A stretch of 8,711 nt of DNA, taken from Gammaproteobacteria bacterium. Lineage in GTDB: Bacteria > Pseudomonadota > Gammaproteobacteria > Arenicellales > Spongiicolonaceae. This document shows positions 1 through 5,357 of this stretch, piece by piece. Every line of letters begins with the position of its first letter. Within the stretch, counting starts at the first letter, position 1. Under the pieces are notes generated by a model. That model was not told the DNA's origin. It worked only from the letters and a program-made list of their open reading frames with translations, and did not search any database. The stretch covers positions 1-8,711 of the forward strand of contig RKSH01000074.1 of the NCBI GenBank assembly GCA_007570945.1, given 5' to 3'. The position numbers and the translations under genes are program-made.

Positions 1-503
1 CGCCGGCGGCGCGCGGCGACCGGGAACTGCTGCGCTATGTGGCCGGCCTGGCGCATGCGCCGCTGGTTTTGGCGCTGGACGGCGTGCAGGATCCGCACAA
101 CCTCGGCGCCTGCTTGCGCACCGCCGATGCGGCCGGGGTGGACGCCGTGGTGCTGCCGGCGGCGCGCGCCTGCGGACTGACGCCGGCGGTGGCGCGCGCG
201 GCCTCGGGAGCGGCGGTGGCGGTGTTCCGGGTGGCCAACCTGCCGCGCACGTTGCGCCAACTGAAAGACGCCGGGCTGTGGGTGGTGGGCGCCGCCGGCG
301 GCGCCGAACTCAGCATCCACGATGCCGACCTCGGCGGTCCGCTGGCGCTGGTGCTGGGTGGCGAGGCGCGCGGCATGCGGCCGCTGGTGGCGCGCTGCTG
401 CGACTCCAGCGTGCGCATTCCCATGCGCGGCACGGTGGCGAGTTTGAACGTGTCGGTGGCGGCCGGCGTGGCGCTGTTTGAAGTTCTGCGGCGGCGGGGG
501 TGA
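1..503 (+). CDS. rlmB: 23S rRNA (guanosine-2'-O)-methyltransferase RlmB-like, 5'-truncated by window edge
   Basis: This is the C-terminal SpoU/TrmH methyltransferase (SPOUT, deep trefoil knot) domain. The reading frame begins at base 3, is open to the left edge and gives 166 visible residues ending in TGA at 501-503. All three family motifs are present: DGVQDPHNLGACLRTADAAG (motif 1, containing the conserved N and R), LVLGGEARGMRPLV (motif 2, SAM-binding knot) and IPMRGTVASLNVSVAAGVAL (motif 3). The family transfers a methyl group from SAM to a ribose 2'-OH. RlmB acts on G2251 of 23S rRNA in E. coli, and motif 1 with the short C-terminus fits RlmB better than TrmH or TrmL. The missing N-terminus should hold the small RNA substrate-binding domain; full-length RlmB is about 245 residues. 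The GTG at 39 is internal and not the true start. It converges on the radical SAM gene and is probably unrelated to it. Confidence 0.88.
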   Translation, partial: PAARGDRELLRYVAGLAHAPLVLALDGVQDPHNLGACLRTADAAGVDAVVLPAARACGLTPAVARAASGAAVAVFRVANLPRTLRQLKDAGLWVVGAAGGAELSIHDADLGGPLALVLGGEARGMRPLVARCCDSSVRIPMRGTVASLNVSVAAGVALFEVLRRRG

Positions 504-507
504 GGCG

Positions 508-570
508 GAAAGTGGCGGCGCCGGCTCTGAAAGCGGCGAGGCGGACGTCGAAAATGGCGGCTTAGACCAG
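508..570. repeat. Three degenerate 21-nt tandem units in the convergent gap
   Basis: GAAAGTGGCGGC (508-519), GAAAGCGGCGAG (529-540) and GAAAATGGCGGC (550-561) recur at an exact 21-nt period. The 9-nt remainders of the units are poorly conserved. The last unit runs over the stop codon of the radical SAM gene. The gap between the two convergent genes holds no hairpin with a T-tract in either direction, so I see no intrinsic terminator here. The repeat could be chance in such GC-rich sequence. Confidence 0.35.
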
Positions 571-1581
571 GGTGCCGCCGCAACTGCTGCCGGCGCCGGC
601 GGTGCAGCCGAGGCAGTGGGCGCCCACGGCGATGCGCTTGCCTTCCAGGCCGGCGGCGCTGATGTCCCACAGGTGGGCGCCGCCGGCGCCGTTGACCGGG
701 GCGTTGATTTCCAGCATCTGGTTGAAGTCGCAGTCGTACACGCGGCCCAGCCAGTCCACGCTGAGCAGGTGGCGGCACATCAGGCCGGCGACGGTGCCGG
801 GGTTGAAGTTGTCGGCGAGCAGGCGCAGGTAGCCGTCGTATTCGCCGTGCCGCCGCAGGTGGTGGGCGAAGCGGTTCACCGGCAGGTTGGCCAGCGCCAG
901 GAGGCGGTTGAAGGTGATGCCGAAGTCGGCGCCCAGCCGGGTTTTGTAGTCGGCCTCCAAGCCGGCCTGCGGCGGCGGCAGGGTGGGGCCTTGCGGGTTG
1001 TAAACCAAATCAAGGGTGAGGGCGGGGTCCTTGCCGTAGCCGGCGGCGTTCAGTTGGCGCAGCGCGGCGATGCTTTTTTCAAACACGCCGCCGCCGCGCT
1101 GGGCGTCGACGTTTTCCCGCGAGTAGCACGGCAGCGAGCACACCAGTTGAATTTTGCGCGCCGCGTACCATTCGGCGAGGTCCTCCTGGCCCGGCTCCAG
1201 CAGCACGGTTAAATTGCAGCGCGACGTCACCGCCGCGCAGAATGAAACAATCTCCTCCGCGAAGCGGCGGAAATGCGGGTTCAATTCCGGCGCGCCGCCG
1301 GTGATGTCGGCGCGCTCAATATTGTTGGCGCGCATCCAGCGCAGGATTTTTTCCATGGTTTCCCAGGTCATGATTTCGGTGCGGTTGGGGCCGGCGTCCA
1401 CGTGGCAGTGGTTGCAGGCCTGGTTGCACAGTTTGCCGAGGTTGATTTGCAACTCGCTGAGCGCGGCGCGGCGCAGCGCGGGCAGGTTGTGGCCGCGCAT
1501 GGCGTCGGTGAACATGCGCGCCTCGCCCGGGGCCGGGTTGGCGGCGCCGACTTTGGTCGGGATGGCGGTGATGGCGGCCAT
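562..1581 (-). CDS. arsS: ArsS-type radical SAM/Cys-rich domain protein, last gene of the bufferin operon
   Basis: This is a 339-residue radical SAM enzyme. The [4Fe-4S]-binding CX3CX2C motif is C52/C56/C59 (LCNQACNHCHVDAGP), followed by the glycine-rich ADITGGAPELNPHFR segment. The middle (VCSLPCYSRENVDAQRGGGV) and the C-terminal Cys-rich domain (DUF3641) are typical of the ArsS family. That domain has C269, C284 in the YDCDFNQML motif, and C323, C326 and C334 in a HCLGCTAGAGSSCGG tail, which could hold an auxiliary Fe-S cluster. Characterised ArsS acts in arsenosugar synthesis downstream of the methyltransferase ArsM. No arsM is visible here, and the gene sits at the end of a bufferin operon. 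Its start codon overlaps the DoxX stop by one base (TAATG). There is no clear Shine-Dalgarno sequence, so translation is probably coupled. The start at 1581 is chosen for this junction; the 33 codons upstream overlap DoxX and do not look like protein. Some family members are selenoproteins, but here every tail position is an ordinary Cys and the stop is TAA. Family assignment is strong; the substrate is unknown. Confidence 0.85.
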   Translation of the reverse strand: MAAITAIPTKVGAANPAPGEARMFTDAMRGHNLPALRRAALSELQINLGKLCNQACNHCHVDAGPNRTEIMTWETMEKILRWMRANNIERADITGGAPELNPHFRRFAEEIVSFCAAVTSRCNLTVLLEPGQEDLAEWYAARKIQLVCSLPCYSRENVDAQRGGGVFEKSIAALRQLNAAGYGKDPALTLDLVYNPQGPTLPPPQAGLEADYKTRLGADFGITFNRLLALANLPVNRFAHHLRRHGEYDGYLRLLADNFNPGTVAGLMCRHLLSVDWLGRVYDCDFNQMLEINAPVNGAGGAHLWDISAAGLEGKRIAVGAHCLGCTAGAGSSCGGTLV

Positions 1582-2045
1582 TACAGCGCGCCGGTTTTGA
1601 TATGGCGGCGGCGGATGAAGTGGTCCACGGAAATTTTTCCCGGACCGTACAAAATGGGGAACAGCAGCATCAGCCCCCACAGTTGGTGGTTCATCAAATC
1701 CACCGGGCGCACCTCGGGCAGGGAGATGAGCGCGACGATGTTAAAAACAAACAGCGCCGCCGCGGCCAGGCGGCCGCCCAGTCCCAGGGCCAGCAACACC
1801 GGCAGAATTAATTCGGCGCCGGTGCCGAGGTAGGCGGCAAACACCGGCGGCAGCAACGGCACCTGGTAGCACCAGTCGCACTCGCCGGAGAACAAGTGCA
1901 GGGTGCTGTCCCAACTGCGGATTTTTGTCAGGCCTGATTTAAAGAACACATTGGCCACCCACAAACGCAGCAGGAGATCCGCGGCCGGCGCCAGCAGGGC
2001 GAGGAAGCGGGTGGCGGTTTCGGTGAATTCTGCGATGCGCTTCAT
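1581..2045 (-). CDS. DoxX-family integral membrane protein of the bufferin operon
   Basis: This 154-residue protein has about four hydrophobic helices: roughly residues 14-37, 65-87, 90-110 and 120-136. DoxX-family landmarks are LLLRLWVANVFFKSGLTKI in helix 1, VPLLPP before helix 2, AELILPVLLALGLGGRLAA, and MNHQLWGLMLLFPILYGPG. DoxX proteins are the usual fourth member of bufferin/gig operons. Their role there is not settled; a redox or membrane-anchoring role in peptide maturation or export is often suspected. The start is well supported. ATG at 2045 overlaps the bufC stop by 4 nt (ATGA), and a GGAGG (complement of 2052-2056) sits 6 nt upstream, the best ribosome binding site inside the operon. 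The loop between helices 1 and 2 contains C56-D-W-C59, a CXXC just before the VPLLPP motif. This could be redox-active or bind metal. Confidence 0.85.
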   Translation of the reverse strand: MKRIAEFTETATRFLALLAPAADLLLRLWVANVFFKSGLTKIRSWDSTLHLFSGECDWCYQVPLLPPVFAAYLGTGAELILPVLLALGLGGRLAAAALFVFNIVALISLPEVRPVDLMNHQLWGLMLLFPILYGPGKISVDHFIRRRHIKTGAL

Positions 2046-2863
2046 GACGAGCCTCCGGTGTGAAAAATATAGGCGGCCGCGCCGCCGGGCGCGGCGGCCG
2101 GCGCATGTACCTCGGTCAACATACCCTCGCGCACCATGCGGGTCAAACTGGAGCCGAGGTCAAACCCGGCGTCGGCGGCAAGCCCGGCGTCCGCCGCCTC
2201 GCCCAGCGTTTGGCCGGCGGCGACCGCGTCGAGAAAAGCAAACTCGGCCGCCGCCAGCGGAATAAAAACAATGTCGCCGCGCCGCATCACCAGCAGGCGG
2301 CAACCGCCGCTGTTCAAGTCAAGCTCGCCGGGGTTTTTCTGAAACTGCAAATCCCAAATCGCCGCCAGCGGAAAGCGCGAGCGAATCAGGCGGCTGGCCG
2401 GGTTCAGCGCAAAGCGCAGGGCGGCGTGGTCTTCGGGGTTGGTGCGGCGCAATGCGCCGAGGTCCACCCGGCCGGCGTCTTCGGCAAGAAAAACCTGGTG
2501 GCAAAGCCAGCCCAGTTGCGCCACATCCGGCAGGTATTCCAGATGCGCGCAGGGCGGGAAAGTTTTGACAAAGACCGGGAAATTTTCGCCGAAACGGTTC
2601 AAGTCGCCGGAGGTGGAGGCGTGCTCCCGGATGTAGGCGTCGGCGCATCCGCGGAAAAATTCCCCCCCCACCAGCGCCTCCACGGTGCGGTAAATGTTGC
2701 GCAGGGTGGAGCGCAGGTTGGCGCGCATGTTGTTGCGGTAGATTTGCAAGCGGCGCGCGCCGCTGAGGCCGTTGGCGACAACCGCATCGGCGATTCCCGG
2801 CGCGCTGTCCGGCGCCCTCAGATGCGCGGCAAACCCGCGCTGCAGTTCACGCAGCCCGGGCAT
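2042..2863 (-). CDS. bufC: DUF2063-family MNIO partner protein (BufC)
   Basis: This 273-residue protein has the DUF2063 N-terminal domain at about residues 4-95. The landmarks RRLQIYRNN (37-45), NLRSTLRNIYRTVEALVGGE and STSGDLNRFG (83-92) are all family signatures. The C-terminal domain (about 190-260: LLVMRRGDIVFIPLAAAEFA, then a helical part ending in LTRMVREGMLTEV) resembles a small winged-helix or RRE-like fold. In related RiPP systems (MbnC, TglI, BufC) the partner binds the precursor peptide and presents it to the MNIO enzyme. ATG at 2863 overlaps the 3' end of bufB by 17 nt. It has no strong Shine-Dalgarno sequence, suggesting coupled translation. The 27 in-frame codons upstream overlap bufB more deeply and lack family similarity, so they were excluded. 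Cytoplasmic, with no signal peptide. Confidence 0.88.
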   Translation of the reverse strand: MPGLRELQRGFAAHLRAPDSAPGIADAVVANGLSGARRLQIYRNNMRANLRSTLRNIYRTVEALVGGEFFRGCADAYIREHASTSGDLNRFGENFPVFVKTFPPCAHLEYLPDVAQLGWLCHQVFLAEDAGRVDLGALRRTNPEDHAALRFALNPASRLIRSRFPLAAIWDLQFQKNPGELDLNSGGCRLLVMRRGDIVFIPLAAAEFAFLDAVAAGQTLGEAADAGLAADAGFDLGSSLTRMVREGMLTEVHAPAAAPGGAAAYIFHTGGSS

Positions 2864-3716
2864 GGCGCTGTTCAAGCATGGATTGCGCGGCGGCCGCCTC
2901 GCCGAGCAGCACCGCCAGCGGCGGCAGGTCGGTGTCCCACTCAATCAGCGTCGGCATGGCGCCGTGGTGCGCCAGCGCGCGGCCGTACAAACGCCACACA
3001 TCGTCCGACACTTGGCGGTTGTGGGTGTCAATGCGCACTTCGGTGGCGCCGAAATTTTTCACGCTGTGGCCGGCGAGGTGCATCTCGCCCACATGGCGGG
3101 TGTCGATGCGCTCCAGATATTGAAACGGGTCAAAACCGTGGTTGCGCGCGTTCACAAAAACGTTGTTCACATCCAGCAGAATGCCGCAGCCGGATTTTTG
3201 CGCGAGGGTGTTGATGAACTCCCACTCGGGGATTTCGGATTGTTCGTATTGCAGGTAGGTGGAGGCGTTTTCCAGCAGGATTTTGCATCCTAATGTGTGC
3301 TGCACAAAGTCCACTTGCCCCACCAGATGGCGCAGCGATTCCTCGGTGTAGGGCAGCGGCAGCAGGTCGTTGATGAATTCACCGTCAATGGAACTCCACG
3401 AAAGATGCTCCGACACCAGGCCGGGGTTGTATTCGCCGATTAATTCTTTCAGCCGCGCCAGGTGCGCCGCATCCGGCCGGTCGGCGGAGCCGATGGACAT
3501 GCCCACGCCGTGAAAACTAAGCGGGTAATGCTGGCGGAGTTTGGCGAGGTAATGGTGCGGCGCGCCGCCGGCGCCGAAATAATTTTCGCTGTGCACCTCA
3601 AGCCAGCCCACCGCCGGCAGTTCGGCGCACAGGTCGCGGTAGTGCTCGGCGCGCAAGCCAATCCCGGCCGCGGCCGGGATTGGGGCATCCTTAAACGCAG
3701 AGACTTGCGCGGGCAT
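2847..3716 (-). CDS. bufB: MNIO-family (DUF692) multinuclear non-heme iron oxidative enzyme (BufB)
   Basis: This 289-residue TIM-barrel enzyme has the normal length for DUF692. MNIO enzymes use two or three iron ions and O2 to oxidise Cys residues of ribosomal peptides. In bufferins they make copper-binding thiooxazole-type heterocycles. Conserved segments visible in order are GIGLR (18-22), LEVHSENYFG (39-48), SFHGVGMSIG (H69), SEHLSWSS (E103, H104), LLENASTY (E149, N150), GILLDVNNVFVNARNHGFDP (D182, N185, N189, H193), VGEMHLAGH (E211, H213, H217), DTHNRQVSDDVW (D230, H232) and TLIEWDTDLP (E259, D261). These carry the His/Glu/Asp/Asn residues that ligate iron in this fold; nothing essential looks missing. 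ATG at 3716 shares one base with the bufA stop (TGATG). A longer in-frame start at 3872 would run back through bufA and is rejected. A 26-bp perfect palindrome lies 33 nt after the start codon. Confidence 0.92.
   Translation of the reverse strand: MPAQVSAFKDAPIPAAAGIGLRAEHYRDLCAELPAVGWLEVHSENYFGAGGAPHHYLAKLRQHYPLSFHGVGMSIGSADRPDAAHLARLKELIGEYNPGLVSEHLSWSSIDGEFINDLLPLPYTEESLRHLVGQVDFVQHTLGCKILLENASTYLQYEQSEIPEWEFINTLAQKSGCGILLDVNNVFVNARNHGFDPFQYLERIDTRHVGEMHLAGHSVKNFGATEVRIDTHNRQVSDDVWRLYGRALAHHGAMPTLIEWDTDLPPLAVLLGEAAAAQSMLEQRHARAA
3658..3683. repeat. Perfect 26-bp palindrome at the 5' end of bufB
   Basis: The left half CCAATCCCGGCCG is followed directly by its exact reverse complement CGGCCGGGATTGG. 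As RNA it can form an 11-bp stem with a four-base loop. It encodes PIPAAAGIG near the BufB N-terminus, just downstream of the peptide gene. No T-tract follows in either direction, so it is not a classic intrinsic terminator. It may slow transcription, protect the 3' end of a bufA transcript or reduce bufB translation. The role is inferred; the palindrome is seen directly. Confidence 0.8.
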
Positions 3717-3967
3717 CAGGTGGAGGTCTTGGAACCGCCCACCAGTTTGTCGCACAGCCCCTTGGGCACCGAAACCCAGGCGTCTTTCTGGCCGTCGGTG
3801 TGGGAAGTGCCGGCGCAGGAACTGTTGGAGGTCTGGCAGTCGTTCTGCCCGGCCTTGACCACGCCGTAGCATTTCTCGGTGTCGGCATTGGCCGTCGTCA
3901 CGGCCCCGGCGCCCAGTGCCAGCAGCCCGGAAATTGCGCTGCTGAGGATGATTTTGGAAGTTTTCAT
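3716..3967 (-). CDS. bufA: Bufferin precursor peptide, DUF2282 family, Sec-exported (BufA)
   Basis: This is an 83-residue pre-peptide. Residues 1-28 form a Sec signal peptide: charged start MKTSK, a hydrophobic core SAISGLLALGAGAV, and likely cleavage at ANA|DTEK. The mature part of about 55 residues has four cysteines (C33, C44, C51, C72) in the DUF2282 pattern EKCYGVVKAGQNDC, SSCAGTS, KDAWVSVPKGLCDKL, followed by a short GGSKTST tail. In studied bufferins the signal peptide also acts as RiPP leader. The two central cysteines are oxidised by MNIO plus DUF2063, and the mature peptide binds copper in the periplasm. All four cysteines are present, so the peptide looks functional. The start ATG at 3967 has GAGAGG 9 nt upstream. 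Two longer in-frame readings exist (to 4297) but lack the signal peptide layout. It is first in the operon, directly behind a strong promoter, consistent with high expression. Confidence 0.92.
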   Translation of the reverse strand: MKTSKIILSSAISGLLALGAGAVTTANADTEKCYGVVKAGQNDCQTSNSSCAGTSHTDGQKDAWVSVPKGLCDKLVGGSKTST

Positions 3968-3976
3968 GATGTGTTT

Positions 3977-3982
3977 CCTCTC
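3977..3982 (-). promoter_or_regulatory. Ribosome binding site of bufA
   Basis: On the minus strand the sequence reads GAGAGGAAACACATC followed by the ATG. The GAGAGG core is 9 nt from the start. It fixes the start of the peptide gene at 3967 and is stronger than anything ahead of bufB, bufC or the radical SAM gene. Confidence 0.75.
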
Positions 3983-4009
3983 GGGATTGAGTGAATGGAA
4001 GTTGCCGCC

Positions 4010-4036
4010 ATTATAGCACGGCGTTGCGGTGTGCAA
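4010..4036 (-). promoter_or_regulatory. Sigma70-like extended -10 promoter of the bufferin operon
   Basis: On the minus strand a perfect TATAAT (complement of 4010-4015) is preceded by TGC, making an extended -10. A TTGCAC -35-like hexamer (complement of 4031-4036) lies upstream with a 15-nt spacer, which is short but tolerable with an extended -10. The start of transcription would be near 4002-4004, giving a leader of about 35 nt before bufA. Known bufferin operons are often induced by copper or other metal stress through ECF sigma factors. This promoter looks like a housekeeping type, and I see no clear repressor operator. Confidence 0.65.
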
Positions 4037-4127
4037 GGGTTTATTGGATAGGGGCGGTGGCGGGGGTTCCCCGGTGGGCGGTTGGGTGCTGTAACGAGGA
4101 TTTGCCGCAAAATAGACTTTTTGAACA

Positions 4128-4274
4128 GGCTCAAACACATGTGAGACGTTCTTAGCCAAAAAAGGTCGGGCGGCCCACCGCCCCCACGGCGGCAAAAACA
4201 CAACTTCCGCACCCCCATGGCGTCCTATCAACGCCTCAAAGAGGCAGACCGATTGTCTCACATGTGTTGAACCC
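4128..4274. repeat. Intergenic element bounded by 20-bp inverted repeats (MITE-like or paired regulatory sites)
   Basis: The left arm (4128-4147) and the reverse complement of the right arm (4255-4274) match at 17 of 20 positions. The inner 14 bases, AACACATGTGAGAC, are identical. Each arm contains the palindrome CACATGTG. The 107 bp between them hold a GC-rich hairpin followed by a T-run on the minus strand (4158-4183) and a small hairpin (GCCTC-AAA-GAGGC, 4233-4245). I see no transposase gene and no convincing target-site duplication. It could be a non-autonomous mobile element or a pair of regulator sites in the divergent promoter region. The rest of the 313-nt gap holds only the buf promoter and ribosome binding site. 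Confidence 0.6.
4158..4183 (-). terminator. Terminator-like hairpin inside the inverted-repeat element
   Basis: On the minus strand GGGCGG-TGGG-CCGCCC forms a 6-bp GC stem, followed by GACC and then TTTTTT (complement of 4158-4163). A competing hairpin, CCGCC-GTGGG-GGCGG (complement of 4178-4192), shares its 3' arm with the 5' arm of this one. It lies upstream of the buf promoter, so it would block read-through into the operon from the right rather than end a known gene. Confidence 0.45.
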
Positions 4275-4280
4275 GTACAA

Positions 4281-5354
4281 ATGTTGACGCGCCCCATGCC
4301 GGGCGTTTATTGTCGCGGGGTGAATGCATTTTTTGTTTTGGCTTCCTTTCTTGTCTCCCCGGCCATGGCGCAGCAGGCGCCGTTGGTGACGGTGGACCCG
4401 GTGGTGCGGACGTCGCTTAGGGCGACGGTGCCGGTGGTGGGGCGGTTTGTGGCGACGCGGCGCCAGGTGGTGTCGGCGCGCGCCGCCGGGGCGGTGGCGA
4501 GTGTGGCGGTGCGGGTGGGCGAGCGGGTGCGCGCCGGGCAGGCGCTGGCGCGGCTGGATGCGCAAGTGGCGGCGGCGGTGCGCGACGAGAGCGCGGCGGT
4601 GGCGGCAACGCGGCGCGCTGAATTGGACCTGGCGCGAATGGAGCGGCGGCGGCTGGAACCGTTGCGCAACTCGGCGGCCTCACGGGCCAACTTTGAAAAC
4701 GCCCGCCAGCAGGAGGCCATCGCCCGCGCGCGGCTGGCGCAGGCCGAGGCGGCGGCGGCGCGCGCGCGGCTGAATCATGACTACACGGTGATTACCGCGC
4801 CATATGACGGCGTGGTGACGCGCAAGTACGCCGAGGCCGGGGCGCACCTGGCGGTGGGCGGGCCGGTGGTGGAGTTGCTGGATGACAACTCGCTGGAGAT
4901 AGAGGTGGAGGTGCTGTACAACCGCGTCGGCGGCCTGGCGCCGGGCGTTGAGGTGGATTACCGGGTCGGCGGTGAGGACCGGCCGGCCGGCGTGGCGGTG
5001 GTGCGGGCGGTGGTGCCGGACGAGAACTCGCGCACCCGCACGCGGGCGGTGCGGCTGATGCCGCGGCTGGGCGGCGGCGCCGCGGCCGGGCAGAGCGTCA
5101 CCGTGGACATCCCGGCCGGCCGGCCGCGCGATGCGTTGACCCTGCACAAGGACGCGGTGGTGCAGCGCGGCGGGGCCAGTTTTGTGTTTGTGGTGAACGA
5201 CGGCACCGCCGCCATGACGCCGGTGCGGCTCGGCGAGGCGGTGGGCGGCCGGCTGGAGGTGATGGGCGGCGTGGGCGACGGCGACCTGGTGATTATTCGC
5301 GGCAACGAGCGCCTGCCGCCGCGCGGGCCGGTGCAGGTGATGCCGCCGCAGTAA
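4281..5354 (+). CDS. RND efflux periplasmic adaptor subunit (membrane fusion protein)
   Basis: This 357-residue protein, if started at 4281, has a Sec signal peptide (hydrophobic AFFVLASFLVSPAMA, likely cleaved after residue 30, before QQAP). There is no lipobox cysteine at the cleavage site. The AcrA/HlyD layout follows: first lipoyl half (about 70-93, GAVASVAVRVGERVRAGQAL), an Ala/Arg-rich alpha-helical hairpin (about 94-160), second lipoyl half (about 167-205, YTVITAPYDGVVTRKYAEAG), beta-barrel (about 205-285) and a membrane-proximal domain ending in PPRGPVQVMPPQ. It should bridge the inner-membrane pump encoded next, 3 nt downstream, to an outer-membrane channel, which is not encoded here. 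The start is uncertain. ATG 4281, ATG 4296 and GTG 4320 are all in frame and none has a good Shine-Dalgarno sequence. The 4281 start gives the most normal charged n-region. Confidence 0.88.
   Translation: MLTRPMPGVYCRGVNAFFVLASFLVSPAMAQQAPLVTVDPVVRTSLRATVPVVGRFVATRRQVVSARAAGAVASVAVRVGERVRAGQALARLDAQVAAAVRDESAAVAATRRAELDLARMERRRLEPLRNSAASRANFENARQQEAIARARLAQAEAAAARARLNHDYTVITAPYDGVVTRKYAEAGAHLAVGGPVVELLDDNSLEIEVEVLYNRVGGLAPGVEVDYRVGGEDRPAGVAVVRAVVPDENSRTRTRAVRLMPRLGGGAAAGQSVTVDIPAGRPRDALTLHKDAVVQRGGASFVFVVNDGTAAMTPVRLGEAVGGRLEVMGGVGDGDLVIIRGNERLPPRGPVQVMPPQ
4284..4311 (+). promoter_or_regulatory. Possible promoter overlapping the 5' end of the adaptor gene
   Basis: TTGACG (4284-4289) and TTTATT (4306-4311) are spaced by 16 nt. 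The -35 is a 5/6 match and the -10 only a 4/6 match to consensus. If used, transcription would begin near 4318, which would favour the GTG at 4320 and a nearly leaderless message. No better plus-strand promoter is visible upstream; the inverted-repeat element ends only 6 nt before 4281. Confidence 0.3.
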
Positions 5355-5357
5355 GCG

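Noticed and set aside
504..561. Intrinsic terminator between the convergent genes
   Set aside because: Only short GC palindromes are present, with no T-run following in either direction.
562..630. Selenocysteine at the Cys-rich tail of the ArsS-type protein
   Set aside because: Some family members are selenoproteins, but this copy has Cys codons at the tail positions and ends at TAA, so no recoding is needed.
35..778. Long minus-strand reading frame over the methyltransferase gene
   Set aside because: It is Arg/Pro/Ala low-complexity translation antisense to a gene with clear SpoU motifs; typical of GC-rich DNA.
2060..3214. 384-codon plus-strand reading frame
   Set aside because: It is antisense to bufB and bufC, which both carry full family signatures; its own translation shows no domain.
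4128..4274. CRISPR array or complete insertion sequence
   Set aside because: There are only two opposed repeat copies, no regular spacers and no transposase; the element is too short for a full insertion sequence.
3964..4297. Small minus-strand reading frames upstream of bufA, including one running through the inverted-repeat element
   Set aside because: They cross the promoter and element, end in or run into bufA and have no ribosome binding site; the signal peptide at 3967 fixes the real start.
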